Below are positions 1 to 11,700 of a stretch of DNA of 64,000 nucleotides, piece by piece. Source of the stretch: Ciona intestinalis (lineage: Eukaryota; Chordata; Ascidiacea; Phlebobranchia; Cionidae); contig NC_020167.2 in NCBI RefSeq assembly GCF_000224145.3, positions 4,846,991 to 4,910,990 on the forward strand. The letters are read 5' to 3'. Under the pieces are notes generated by a model, which was not told where the DNA came from, ran no database searches, and was given only the letters and a program-made list of their open reading frames with translations. How positions within the stretch are numbered: position 1 is the first letter of the stretch; each line of letters starts with the position of its first letter. The position numbers were made by a program, and so were the translations under genes.

Positions 1-1160
1 GAAGGGTGGTGGAAAGAAGAGCTTTGTTGGGTAAAGTTAGCTCATTGGTGTTTTTTCTTTGATAAAATAATGGCAGTATAGGTATATTATTTAAATACAA
101 TAGTGTGGGGGAAGATGGGACACCTTTTAACTCGATTTTCTTGGCCCATTTAGTAGTAAACAAAGAACATTCAAATAATTATGAAACTATATCCTCATGA
201 CCCTGATAGACCGATGTTAGTTCTTTAAAACCTGATCAGGCTATTTGGATATTATGTGTTAAAGGTGTCCTATCTTCCCCCACCCTACTATATAAAATAT
301 TTATTTTTTTATATATATATTTGCATTTTAGAAAGTGTTAGTTATTTCTGTTTACAATATTATGCAGATCAAAGGAACATAAAGATCGCGTGACAGTGAT
401 CTGCAGGAAAACTATGAAAGTACTTCGTGGACCCCACGCACCACTACGCAGAGATCTTGCCAAGTTTTTAAAAGCTCACCCTTCTTATGAGGTTAGTGAA
501 GTGTTGGTACAGACGCCAAATTTTTTACATTTAATGTTATTTTGGTCAGCTTGGGCGCGATTTTACTATTATTAACCTAAAACATTGGCTACCACAGCTT
601 TTAAATAGCATGGACTTTTAATTTGTTTTTTCGGTAGTTTGATTTGGTAGTTTGATTAGCTTTATCTATTTTGGTATCCGTACTTAGAATAGAATGCATA
701 TTATTATTTTTTTTTTTTAGTCAGTCAGTTTTAGTTAATTTTCAAGAATAGCTAGTCTGTTGTGCAGAAAGTATATATATACTAAATACGTTTTTCTATG
801 TCACAAAATTTAGGTGTAGTTTGGATTCATAATTGTAAATGGTGTATGGGTGCATGTACAGAAAATTTATATCTAAGTAGTTTTGGTTATATGAAAAAGA
901 TGTTTGTACGACTAAGGTACGTTTCAGTTGCTTTTTTTGTCTACATTGCTTAAACCTTTTAGATTTACTTGGATTTACAAGGTAAACTGGTCCAATTGCA
1001 TTTGACAGAATTTTACATTGAAATAAACAGTGCATATACATTAAAACACATGCAACAACCGTTTCTACAAAGACTACAAACATATACATCTATGTTTAAA
1101 CACATGGCACTTGATAAAAAACTGAAAATAGATAAACTGGTTCACTGTTCCTGTTTTTAA
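1..1160 (+). CDS. 3' end of an unidentified gene (partial)
   Basis: Three putative exons can be joined in frame: up to 30, 368-491 and 963-1160. The first ends at a GTAAAG donor; the second has a TATGCAG acceptor and a GTTAGT donor; the third follows a pyrimidine-rich tract ending TTTTAG and stays open to a TAA at 1158-1160. The second exon is basic and helical in character, with the stretch CRKTMKVLRGPH near its middle and HPSYE at its end. I do not recognise the family. The third exon is the least certain: it rests only on a good acceptor, a matching phase and 65 open codons in AT-rich DNA. An alternative is that exons one and two are 5' exons of the PHF3/DIDO1-like gene further right, whose first visible exon has a compatible phase; the minus-strand LRR gene would then be nested in a 5-kb intron. 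Confidence 0.4.
101..291. mobile_element. MITE family A, copy 1
   Basis: A non-autonomous element about 190 bp long with terminal inverted repeats of the form TAGTAGGGTGGGGGAAGAT at one end and the complement at the other. The interior carries a TTTGGTAGTAAACAAAGAAC-like segment and an AAAACCTGATCAGG segment. It lies in an intron of the left-edge gene. Confidence 0.8.
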
Positions 1161-1187
1161 CAGTATGTGTTATGAAACATATTTGTC

Positions 1188-4100
1188 TCATTTTATCATC
1201 CAAGCAGTGAGCATATATCTCAGTTGAATAGCAGAGCAACCGCATCTAAACACATGACCAGTGTTATCAATACGAACTTTACATGGTGTAGACCCGGCAT
1301 AAAATTGAACCCCAAGTTTCTGACTTGCACGAACAGCTTGCAACGCAAGGGTATTGTTTGACAAACGAAGACACTGTAACCTTGCAAACACCCTTCTGTG
1401 GATAGATAAGAATGAGGTTATTTCTGAAGGAATGAATGGAACGTATCTAAGCTTTGTTGTGGTGGTGTCTTCCATGACATTTTTATAATATTATATGGAA
1501 AAGGCCATACCAGGGATTTGGGATTTAGACCAGAGTTTTTCTACAAAAATTTAAAAATACTAAAAGAAGATAATTTCGTTAAAACTGGTCGCACAAGATG
1601 ACTGATTTGAACTAAACCAATGTTTAAAAAATTGAGCTTTCAGTATTGTACTGTAGTATTTGATTTTAGGCACTGCAATCATATGTTCTGAAAACATAGT
1701 CTTATGTTCCAAGCAGTGGCGCAGCCAGGGGGGTTATGGGGGTCGTGACCCCCCCCTTTTTTAACCAAAAAAATTAAAACAAAATATTAAAACCCCCCTC
1801 TTATTTTTTTTCTGGCTGCGCCACTGGTTCCAAGGATCAAATTAGAAAGAAGTTTACTTGTTGAGTGTCACGTGAATATTCCTTATTTCTTCATCTTCAT
1901 CTGAACCATCATGAAAATCACTCGCCCAATCACCGACATCGAAATGCCTCCCGTGATCAGCAAAATATGTTTTATTTACGGCAAACTGATTTTCTTGAAG
2001 GTCAAGATACCTCATGTTTATGTTGCTATAGATGGTGGCTGGTTGCCATGCCAACAGTGAGTTGCTTTTTAGGTCCAATGCAACCAAACGACCGTTTCTT
2101 ATAAAAGTATTTTCTGCGATGGCAGTGAGACTGTTGTATGCAAGGGATAAAACCTTTAAAAGAAATTTGAAGTTATTTTACTAAAGGTTTATGTAAAATA
2201 GCAGTAGCAACAATGTAGAAATAGAAAAGTTGAATATGGGGAAAAAGATGCTTTTGACTGTTCCTAATATACCAGGCTCTGAGTTTAGTAGAAAGTGGTT
2301 TATTTAATTTTGGTACACTCAAACATGCAGTAGCAACAATGTAAGGATACAAAAAGTTAATAATGGGAAAAATACTGTTGACAGTTCATTTACCTGTAAG
2401 TTTGGTAGATTACTAAATGTTTGATGGTGAATTGATGTTAGTTGATTTTTGCTCAAGTCTAAAGTATGCAAGTTCAACAGAGTGGAAAACGATGCAGGAG
2501 CAATCTGTTATACATATCTTCTATTATAATCATGTAATATTATAACTCTTTTGATTTAGGACTTAAGCAAAAGTAATGGACTAACTTTTGCCCAAACTCT
2601 AGGTTACCTTGGCAACCTTGCGTAACTGTAGGACCTCTCCTATATAGAACAATATAGTAATACAAATAAACAACCAAAAAATCGTTTATATTTTCACCCC
2701 ACCTCTTGTATATGGTTAAACGAAATGTTTAAAATAGCTAACTCCGTTTTGTTGCTTAGATCATTTTCTTCTATTCTTTGTATTCTGTTCAATGAAAGGT
2801 CGAGATGTTCAAGTTGTTTACATCCGCTCATGTCAATCTCAGATATGCTTTCCAACCTGTTAAATATTGTGTAACGGTATAGGACATTTGAGATCTTAAT
2901 TTTGAATGTAAAAATGCTATTTCTTGGTAGTAAAGTGTGTGAAACAAATTTCAGTCGTATATTTTGCACTTTTGCCTTGAATTTTATATATATAGAAGAG
3001 TAGGGAAAGAGAGGACACTTTTCCTCTACTTTTTATTTCATTTGGTGAACACAGTCAAAACAGAACATTCAAAGAATTGCAAAACCATATCCTCACGGCT
3101 CCCATAGACCGTTGTACTACAATCAGGATATTTGCATATTATTTGCTAAAGGTGCTTGTTTTACCTCAACCTACTGTATATAAATAAACAGTTTAATATT
3201 TGGAACTTTGCAAGCTATCACCCAAAAAATCTTTTGCATGCTATCACACAACAAATAGTTTCTGTTCATCAAGCCCGAAATATTGTATGCTAGAAATTTT
3301 GTTTTTGTTATGTTTGTTACACTGGAAGATTACTTGTTATCAGTGAGGAGGAGGTCAATTAATCCCGGGTTGTTCCGGAGGTTGAGAGGACGGTTTTTCC
3401 CGATAAATCGGATCAAATTCCCACAAAGATCAAGTTGTTGAAGCTTTCTGTTCATTCATACTTGTAAATTATTTTCGGTTATTTTCTACATCGCTGGGTG
3501 GGGCTGTACTTTGGGACATAGGATTTGGGCCCGATTTGGCACTTTCCCGACGCTCAAGGTCGTACAACTCATTATTGACCACTAGATTAGAGTACTATCT
3601 TGCTCAAGGACACGTATAGCAGTATTGCAATCAGTAGCAAACATCAAACTCAGTAACTTTCGGTTATGATGTAGACGTCTAAATACTAAGCCATGACGCC
3701 AGATTGAAAAATATGTTACTTAGTTGAAATTAAACAACAGCAGTGTACTACTGTGGAAGTAGTTTACAATATTATAACGCCATGGTTTGAAATCTTGCCT
3801 ATTTTGCATTTTAGTCATTAATGCAGAAATTTTAATGGACACAGCCCCGATGCGCTGTATGGTTTTTATGTGATTTTATTTTTTTTATTTTTTTTGAAAA
3901 TCCTTATTAGAATTAAAAGTTAATGAAACAACCTGTTATGAACAAATGCATCTTTATGAACAAAGAATATTTTGTTTCCGTGTAATCCCAGTTGTTCAAG
4001 TTTACCAAGTAAAGCGAATGTTCTGCTGTAAACCCGTTCGATCTGGTTTTCTCCCAGATGTAACTCCATCAACTGGTTCTTTCTATGAGCCAATCTACTT

Positions 4101-4947
4101 GTTAACTTTACAATCTTGTTTCTCCTGTAATTCAAGTTCAAAAAAAAATATAAAAAATTACAGTAAATACAGACAAGAAAAAAAGTTTATGTGCAGATTA
4201 TTCCAGAATATGTGCTATACATAACAAAACTATGATCTGTACAATTGTTACCTGAGACTGACAAAGCGTAGTTTCCGATTTCTTACAAATGCTCCTCTTA
4301 ACGCACCTTGGAACCCCCGACCCCCACCAAGCATATTATCATCAGCGAGGAACAAAATAAGTTTCCTGTTTCGAGACAAACTTCCTTCCAGTGTTCGTAC
4401 TTTGTTGTTGGAGATGTCCAAAGATTTCTTTCAAAATTACATTTACCATTTGACTATATCTTATAAAGCTTTTTTAGGAAATTCGTTTGTGTTCAAACGT
4501 TCAACGTTGTATATGGTATATCTTATTTTGGTTTCGGCACACTACCTTAGTTTGTGAAAATTACTTGAAAATTAACAATAGTCGAAATCAATTTATCATC
4601 GTATGTTTATAAGATTCATAAAATGTTTTTTACCAATAGGTTTAAATAGGAATCTGTTGTACAGGTAAATTTTTAAAATTTAGTAACTTCATTATATTAT
4701 GGAAAAGTTAGACTAAAGTTAATGTAAATCTGAGGTTTTTTTTATGGAATTCCCATATATCTTTAAGAAATAAGAAAATAAACTTTGTTTTACCAGAACA
4801 TTAAATCTTTGCATTACATAAGGTCGTAGTTCTGTCATATTGTTGTGTTTGACCGATATCATCTCTGCATTGCAAGATATTAATTCCAATCGTAACCAGC
4901 CAGGCATGTTGTCACATATCACTGACTGCGATTTGTAGTTGCAGTTT
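1188..4947 (-). CDS. Extracellular-type leucine-rich-repeat protein (5' partial)
   Basis: Eight exons join in frame on the minus strand: 4947-4794, 4427-4252, 4124-3933, 3447-3334, 2856-2703, 2504-2394, 2153-1858 and 1395-1188, giving about 467 residues. The first visible exon resembles an LRR N-terminal cap (NCNYKSQSVICDNMPGW). It is followed by about ten LRRs, for example LDISNNKV, LHLGENQI, LDLSLNRIQRI and LDLSKNQLTSI. The seventh exon ends in an acidic stretch (DGSDEDEE). It reaches either a stop at 1856-1854 or, through the donor GTAAAC, the last exon, which adds another LRR (LRLSNNTL) and a Cys-rich end (RCGC) before a TGA. No signal peptide, membrane segment or TIR domain is visible, so the first exon lies upstream and has not been found. 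The family could be a secreted LRR protein or the ectodomain of a receptor isoform. The exon chain is well supported; the product name is generic. Confidence 0.72.
1714..1826. mobile_element. hAT-type MITE with intact target duplication
   Basis: The element is 113 bp long with 15-bp perfect terminal inverted repeats (CAGTGGCGCAGCCAG). It is flanked on both sides by the same 8 bases, GTTCCAAG (1706-1713 and 1827-1834). Eight-base target duplications and CAGTGG-type ends are typical of the hAT superfamily. There is no coding capacity. It sits in the last intron of the LRR gene. Confidence 0.88.
2201..2411. repeat. Tandem duplication of about 127 bp around an LRR exon end
   Basis: Two diverged copies start with GCAGTAGCAACAATGTA at 2201 and 2328. 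The right copy contains the end and donor site of the LRR exon 2504-2394. The left copy carries a decayed version of the same segment inside the intron. Confidence 0.6.
2993..3178. mobile_element. MITE family A, copy 2 (degenerate)
   Basis: The ends are eroded (TAGGGAAAGAGAGGACAC and ACCTCAACCTACTGTATA), but the internal order of segments matches the other copies. It lies in an intron of the LRR gene. Confidence 0.6.
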
Positions 4948-5172
4948 CTGTAAAAAGATTAAATGCTTTCCTGAGTTTTTCGAGATTTTTAAACCTAAAT
5001 TTTATTTGATATTCTATAGGCTTTCTTCTGTAAAATTTTTAAATTATTAATAATCAAAACATTTTTATACAATTTAAATTGTAGTAAATATTCTTTAGAC
5101 AAATGTTATGCTTTGATTTTTGTCTATATCAGTCAATCACTGGTGTATTGTCTTAGCGTGGTATAAAACCTG

Positions 5173-5323
5173 NTTAAACCATTTNTTATACATTTTATTT
5201 GTCTTGCAAATTCAATTCATCACACTTGGTTCNTTGATCAACCNTGATCAAAAACGGGGTTGTGCTCNGTGCAACTTCTCATGTGGATGTNTGTGTTGAC
5301 TGCTNTGCATGATAACTGTGTTN
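5173..5323. other. Stretch with scattered ambiguous bases
   Basis: About ten single N calls are spread through this region, so the consensus is poor here. It falls where the first exon of the minus-strand LRR gene and the 5' end of the PHF3/DIDO1-like gene might lie. No gene is visible between 4948 and 5690. Confidence 0.9.
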
Positions 5324-5717
5324 NTGTAACCCGTACACAACATCTGAGCAAAATACAAATACAACAATCTCATTATTTGAAAATCTATTAAAAATATTTT
5401 TTGTTAATTCTTTCCAAGTACACTGACTGAAAACTACTGTGCTTATTTTGACACCAAAATAAGTCGCAGCTTCTGTTCATTCACTGTAAAATTACGGTCT
5501 CATATTACAAACTTGTGCCTGATTCCACTCCTATACCTTTAGCTTCAGCATTTATTAGTCATTTTCCAAAAACGCTCACTAAAAACTATAATTCTGCTAT
5601 TTATCATCATTTAAATTACACACTTAAGCCAAGTGTCGTTTTAACACTTATCACTCAAAACTTACAACTTTCACCATACCACCCATGTAGATCCACCACA
5701 AAACTCACCACACACAG

Positions 5718-8700
5718 CCGGCACCGACCGAAAAACACCTTAAGCCTGCCAATCATGAACCAACAAACAAGACGATTGCTTCAACCGACTTTTACCGCCA
5801 TGTCGAGCAGAATAGGAAGAGAAACAGATACGGAATGGATCCAGACTACGCACCAGACCCCAAGAAGGTAATTATCTCAGTTATGTAAAGCGGGCATGAT
5901 AATGTTTATTTAATACTTTAACCAGGCATATTACTCATGTATCGTTTTCCAATAAATACACAGCTGCCATTGGAAGCAAGCCAAAAAATATAAATAATCT
6001 TATTTAGATAGATCAAAAACCTTACATATTATTAATATGATATTGTTATATGACAATAGATTTAATAGTAGGGTTGGGGATTCCAGAACACTTTTAGCAC
6101 ATATTATCCAAACATTCTGATCGTGTTTCGAACAATTAACAACAGTTCATGGGAGTCGCGATAATACGGTTTTATATTTCTTCAACTGTTCTTTGTTTAC
6201 TACCAAAATGGGACGAAAAAAGGGAATAAAAGGTGTCTCATCTTCCCCACCTTACTTTATATTATATTTCTTGTTTTCTTTGGACAGACCCTATTTTATG
6301 CTTTTAAACAATATATTTTTTTTTTTAAGCTTCAAGAATCTAGTGTGGATTTCTTTGAAAAGAAATCAAAGCCAGTCATCACACCAGGTGCTTCCACCAG
6401 TAAAGTGCACAACTCATTAAATAAAATGAAAGAGAGGAAGACCAGCACAGATGGAATGAGAAAATCAATCGGTAATGAAGTGTTGAGATTTCAAAATGAT
6501 TTTGTTTAGCATTATTAATTATCTGTTACCTAATGGTCTGAAAAAATTGTTGGAAGGATTTTTTTAATGTATGTATGCTAGCAATAAATCATTTGTAACA
6601 TGTTATACACATAATATGTCTCCTTATAATATATAGGTGTTTTTTTAAACATCCCATAGTTAGGGCAAGGCTGTCTGGTCTATAAATCACTGGTTAGCTT
6701 ATAAGAAATAGGCAGCTCCAATACTTTCTCTTTTTGTGAAGTATTGCTGTAATTTTTTATCAGTCACGTTTCTGTACTAGTCAAAGTTTAGGAATAGGAA
6801 TTGTTTCTGGGTTTGTAAAAATAATTCTGACTGTTTTTTTTTGCATTTGATGGTGCAGCTATTATTAGGTTTGCATTGCTATGTAATTTGCTTTTTCGTT
6901 TGCAATCAATAAATCTAAGTTTTTAATTATTTTATTAAAATTCTTTTTAGCTCAAAAAAAAATAATAAAATAAAAATTCTAAGTTATAAATATTTCATTA
7001 AAAATCCATTACTTACAGATGAGAAAGAGAGAAAAAAATCCCTGGACGGTTTATCAAAAAAAATCCATGACCGACCAAACCCTAAGTTGGAGAGGACAAA
7101 CAGCAGGGGAGAAAAACCCACTGTTAGGGTTGAGCGATCTTCCAGCAAAGAATCAAAATCATCTAACTCGGATATTAGGCATAATGTCAAGAAATCAATT
7201 CTGGTAAAAACTGTGTTGCTTGTTTTGTGAGAGTTATTATATTAGCACTTTTATCATTTCATAAAAAAGTGCTTATTTAATTGATTTTTATGTCAGTTAT
7301 CTTTAAATAGCATTTATTTTTAAATTGTAGCCCAAAATGTAAGGTTCCAGGCGTTTTAAATAAATTCTGAAATGTAATATAGGTAAATTCTTCCATTTAA
7401 ACTCAATTTTTCATGTGTGTGTTTAATTTTTCATGTGTATTGGTCTAGGCTAGCGCTAAAATACACATATCGCTATTTATAGCTACATAATTAAATAGCT
7501 ATTATTATTTCACCTACATATTTTGTACAGACTTTAGTTTGCTATGTTTTCTTACTACTTTTTGTTCATTTACCTTAGTTTTGCTAAATTTGTGTTGTTT
7601 ATTAAAACTATTAAACAATTAAAAAAAAATTCATTTTCCAGGGTATCCTGAGCAAGCGCTCGGAGGAGTCCGAGGACCTCCGGATGCATCCATCCTCCAT
7701 CACAAGACTCGTGGATAAAATTGAAGACTCCTTGCACAAGTTATTTGGCGAAACGAACGTCAAATATAAAAACCGATATCGGAGCATTATGTTTAACTTG
7801 AAAGTAAGTTTATGTCTATATATATATATATATATATTAATATATCTATATTTATGTAACTTGCTTCATCCACTTGGGCCGGAAAATGACAGTCGTTATA
7901 CACGGGTGTTCTGTTTCATACACTTCGTTCCAGCTTACAAGTTATCATGTTTGTTACTTTGTGGGATATTATTTTTGGATGATTTTTTTATTTTTATTAA
8001 TCAGCAATTTAGTTTGTCTCACCAATCCAAGTTGTGTATATACAGTGTATTTACAGCTCAGATGGTACACAGCGGCAGTAGTACGTATACCGGTAAACCA
8101 AATCCAATTACAACCAAATTACCAATGGTATATTGAGAAAACTTACACTTGTAAGGTTAACACAACTCACCAATTCACCCTTTCCAAATACAATCAAGAA
8201 TTGGCGCAGTTTCAATTACTATAAAATAGACTGGCATTGTGAATAACCAAAGACTGGCATTGTGAATAACCAAAGACTGGCATTGTGAATAACCAAAGAC
8301 TGGCATTGTGAATAACCAAAGACTGGCATTGTGAATAGCCAACATTGGTACAGCGCTAAATCACTGCAATTTAACTGGTTTAATAAAGCTTTAGAAATAC
8401 TGTTCAGTACTGAACTTAAAATAGCTACACGCTGCAGTAAACAAAGAAGTTGGTTTCGTAACGCATGGTGATTTTGGGATAAACCAGAGCATAGATATGA
8501 TATAACACAATGGAGGGAATTAATAACCATAACATTCGTGTGTGTTTGAACGCTCGGTTTAATGCTTGTCATGTGTGAAATATGTATAAATATTAACTAT
8601 CTAAAAATGGATTTTTATTTTATTTTAAAATGTTTTATTTTTTACATTTAGCCATTGTTAAAAAATTGTTAACCTTTATTTTTTGACACAGTATTACTGT

Positions 8701-11700
8701 TTATTGAAGTCAAGATCACTGGCTTGCCTCGCTGGAGGACCTAACTAAGCCATATACAATAGAAAATTAATACAAAAACAGACTTTTATTGTTATTTCTT
8801 ACTACTCACAAGACACATGCTAAATAGTAAGAAAAAAATATTTAATTTAAAAAAAAATCTTAAACAGTAAAAAAGGTTTTCGGAAAAGAATTTTTTTTTA
8901 TTTTAATTAAAATTTACAATTTCTTTCCTTGAAGGATGAACGTAACCACGGATTATGGAGAAAGGTTATAATTGGTGACGTCACCACTTCCGAACTCGTA
9001 CAGATGACAGCCGAGCAGATGGCATCTAAGAAACTTGCCGAGTGGAGACAAAATGAACTCACCCAAGAACTTGACATTATAGAGGTTGTTTTTTTTTTCA
9101 GCCTATAGTATAGTTTTAGGTATTTATTTTTATTTAATTATTACTTACAAAATTCAAGGATTACTTATTTAAAAATCAAATTATTTAAGAATTATTTTAA
9201 GTCTTACTTGCCAAAAAAAAGAATTATTTATGTATTTCTTAACAAAAAAAGCAATTTATTTAAGTGTTATTTACCAAAAACAAAAAAAATCATTTCAGTA
9301 ATATGTAAGTATTGGTTACCAAATTTTTGTCTTTTTTACTTAGTATTTGCAGATTTTTTTTCTTTTTGTAATTTTTACATATTTTCATAAAAAAAATTTT
9401 AGAAACAAGAAAAAGAATTGCAGAATTTTCGGCCGGTTTCAAAAATTACTCACAAAGGTGAGATTGAGATTCAGGAAGATCTTTCTGATCTCACAGAGAC
9501 AATACATCCCGGGAAGAACGGATCAACCGCTCCCACTGTAAGTGTAATGTTTGTTGTGTATGGAAATAACTACTTGTTGTGTATGGAACTAATACTGTGT
9601 TTGGTTCTTTGAAAAGATTCGCCAACGTTTTGTTGAATATTAAAACATGATTTACTTATGTTTTGGAATTGCACATTTTTAGGTGGCTGTTAAGGTTATA
9701 TTATTTTTATTTGAATTTCATGCATATAAAATGAACACAGTATTGGATGAGCATAGAAACCAAATAAAATTAGTTTTTTCTTTTGTGGAGGTTGCTCAGT
9801 TTTTTTAGCAAAAAAATAAAATTAAAAAAATTAAAATTCATAAACAAAATTCCTTTGTGGATCCAAAAATGAATTCATTTTTATTTTTGTGGAGGTTGCT
9901 CCTGTGAGGAAGAAGAGGATCTCACTCTCGGAGGATGAGAATACTGACTCCTCCACCTCCCAATCTGTGGACACAACATCTCAGCATAATGATCATCTGT
10001 TTGATCTCAACTGTAAAATATGCACTGGTATGTAATATGTTGTGTTTCTTTCATTTTTATCCTAAGTTTCCAGGTTACATATTATAATCATGTAAAACTT
10101 TTTATCATAATAGAAAAATACTTTTTAAATTTTTGGTTTGTTTAAGCATATTTGTGGATTAGTCTATTCCCGTTTAATTCTTATGCTAATTTTTGCTAAT
10201 TTTTACAACTTTGGGCTTACATATTTACAGCTGGAAAATAATATGTTCTATTTTAAATGTCTGATAGCAAATAATTTCAGTACTTGTGATTTGAACCACA
10301 GTTGGCCTAATTATGACCTATATCTAACATTGCTAATTTTTCCTTATTTTTTGCACCTAGTTCAAACATTAACTACACATTAACTTACATTATTTAATGA
10401 GCCGTACACCGGTCTAACCCTTTTCCCCCATAAAAATACCACCTTCAAATCCAGGCAAACTAAAAGAAGAAAGCCTTGGATTATCAGAGCAGCATCAAGT
10501 GAAGACAAAAGTCCGGCATTCAACATCCATCATTCTTAGTTCGGAGGCGCAAAAAGTGACGCCTTCCTCCAAAGAGCCGACCACACCAACCTCACATCTT
10601 TTTACTCCTGATAAAGTGAAAGAGTAAGTCAGCACTTTTTTTTGATTGAAATTTCTAAATTTTATATGTTATGTGCAATGTGGAAATAAAAATGTTTTGC
10701 GAACCATTCTTATTTTTCGTACAGGAAAAGCAAATCGAAAGTGAAACGATCAGATAGTGCAGTAAAGTCTCACGATTCAACTCTCTCTCCTGCCACCATC
10801 TTATCCAGCATCGCATCGGAGAAAGTGAAGAAGAAACCCAAGCTCCCATCTCCTCCTCCTCTTTCGGATGTTGCCATCCACGTGGATCAGGATGCGGAGA
10901 AATCTGCTCCGGATGCAAAAGGAGCAAAACAAGGGACTGGTGAAGAAAAGCAATCTTCAGATGTACATGTGACCACCATCACAGCAATAAGTGAAAACAC
11001 GAAGGTTTCGGATCCAAGGAAATCCAACAAACAGATAAAAGAAGAAACACCAGCTTCTGTTGGCGTTGTATGGTCAGGCTACATCAGTATGTTGGAACTT
11101 TCTACATTTAAAGCAAATGTTTACCCGGTATGTGTAGTTTATCACTCAAACATTATTGTATTTACTTGCACTCTTATAAATTTCGCATGAAATTTTATAT
11201 GTAAATTTCATTTACTTATTTATATGCAGATCCAGGTAATACTATAAATTAGTAGAATTTTTTATAATCAATTTTTATAAAGTTAATATTCTTAAAAAAG
11301 CTTTTACAAACAGGTAGATAGGCACCCACATTTAAAGTGTTTCCAACTACTTTTTATTAAAAAAATTATAATACTATAGTAGGATGGGGGAAGATAGGGC
11401 ACCAATTCATTCTATTGTCTCCCATTTGGTAGGAAACAAAGTCTGTCCCATTTGGTAGTAAACAAACATTTAAAGAATTATAAAACCGTATCCTTGGGAC
11501 TCCCATAAACCGTTGTTAATTGTTTAAAAAACGATCAGAATATTTGGATATTATGTGCTAAAGATGTCCCATGATTCCCAACTTCCCCACCCTACTATAA
11601 CTAAGCTGGTTCTTCCAGGTTGGGGGTCAATGTGATGAACTAGAAAGCCACCTTCCGATAAGGTTAGTGTTAGGGGGTCGAATCCACCCTAAGGTAGTTT

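Noticed and set aside
5515-5871. 118-codon plus-strand frame
   Set aside because: The phase that joins to the next exon and gives NRYGMDPDYAPDPKK is a different frame over the same bases.
8228-8342. CRISPR-like array
   Set aside because: Units are directly adjacent without spacers and lie in an intron of a eukaryotic gene.
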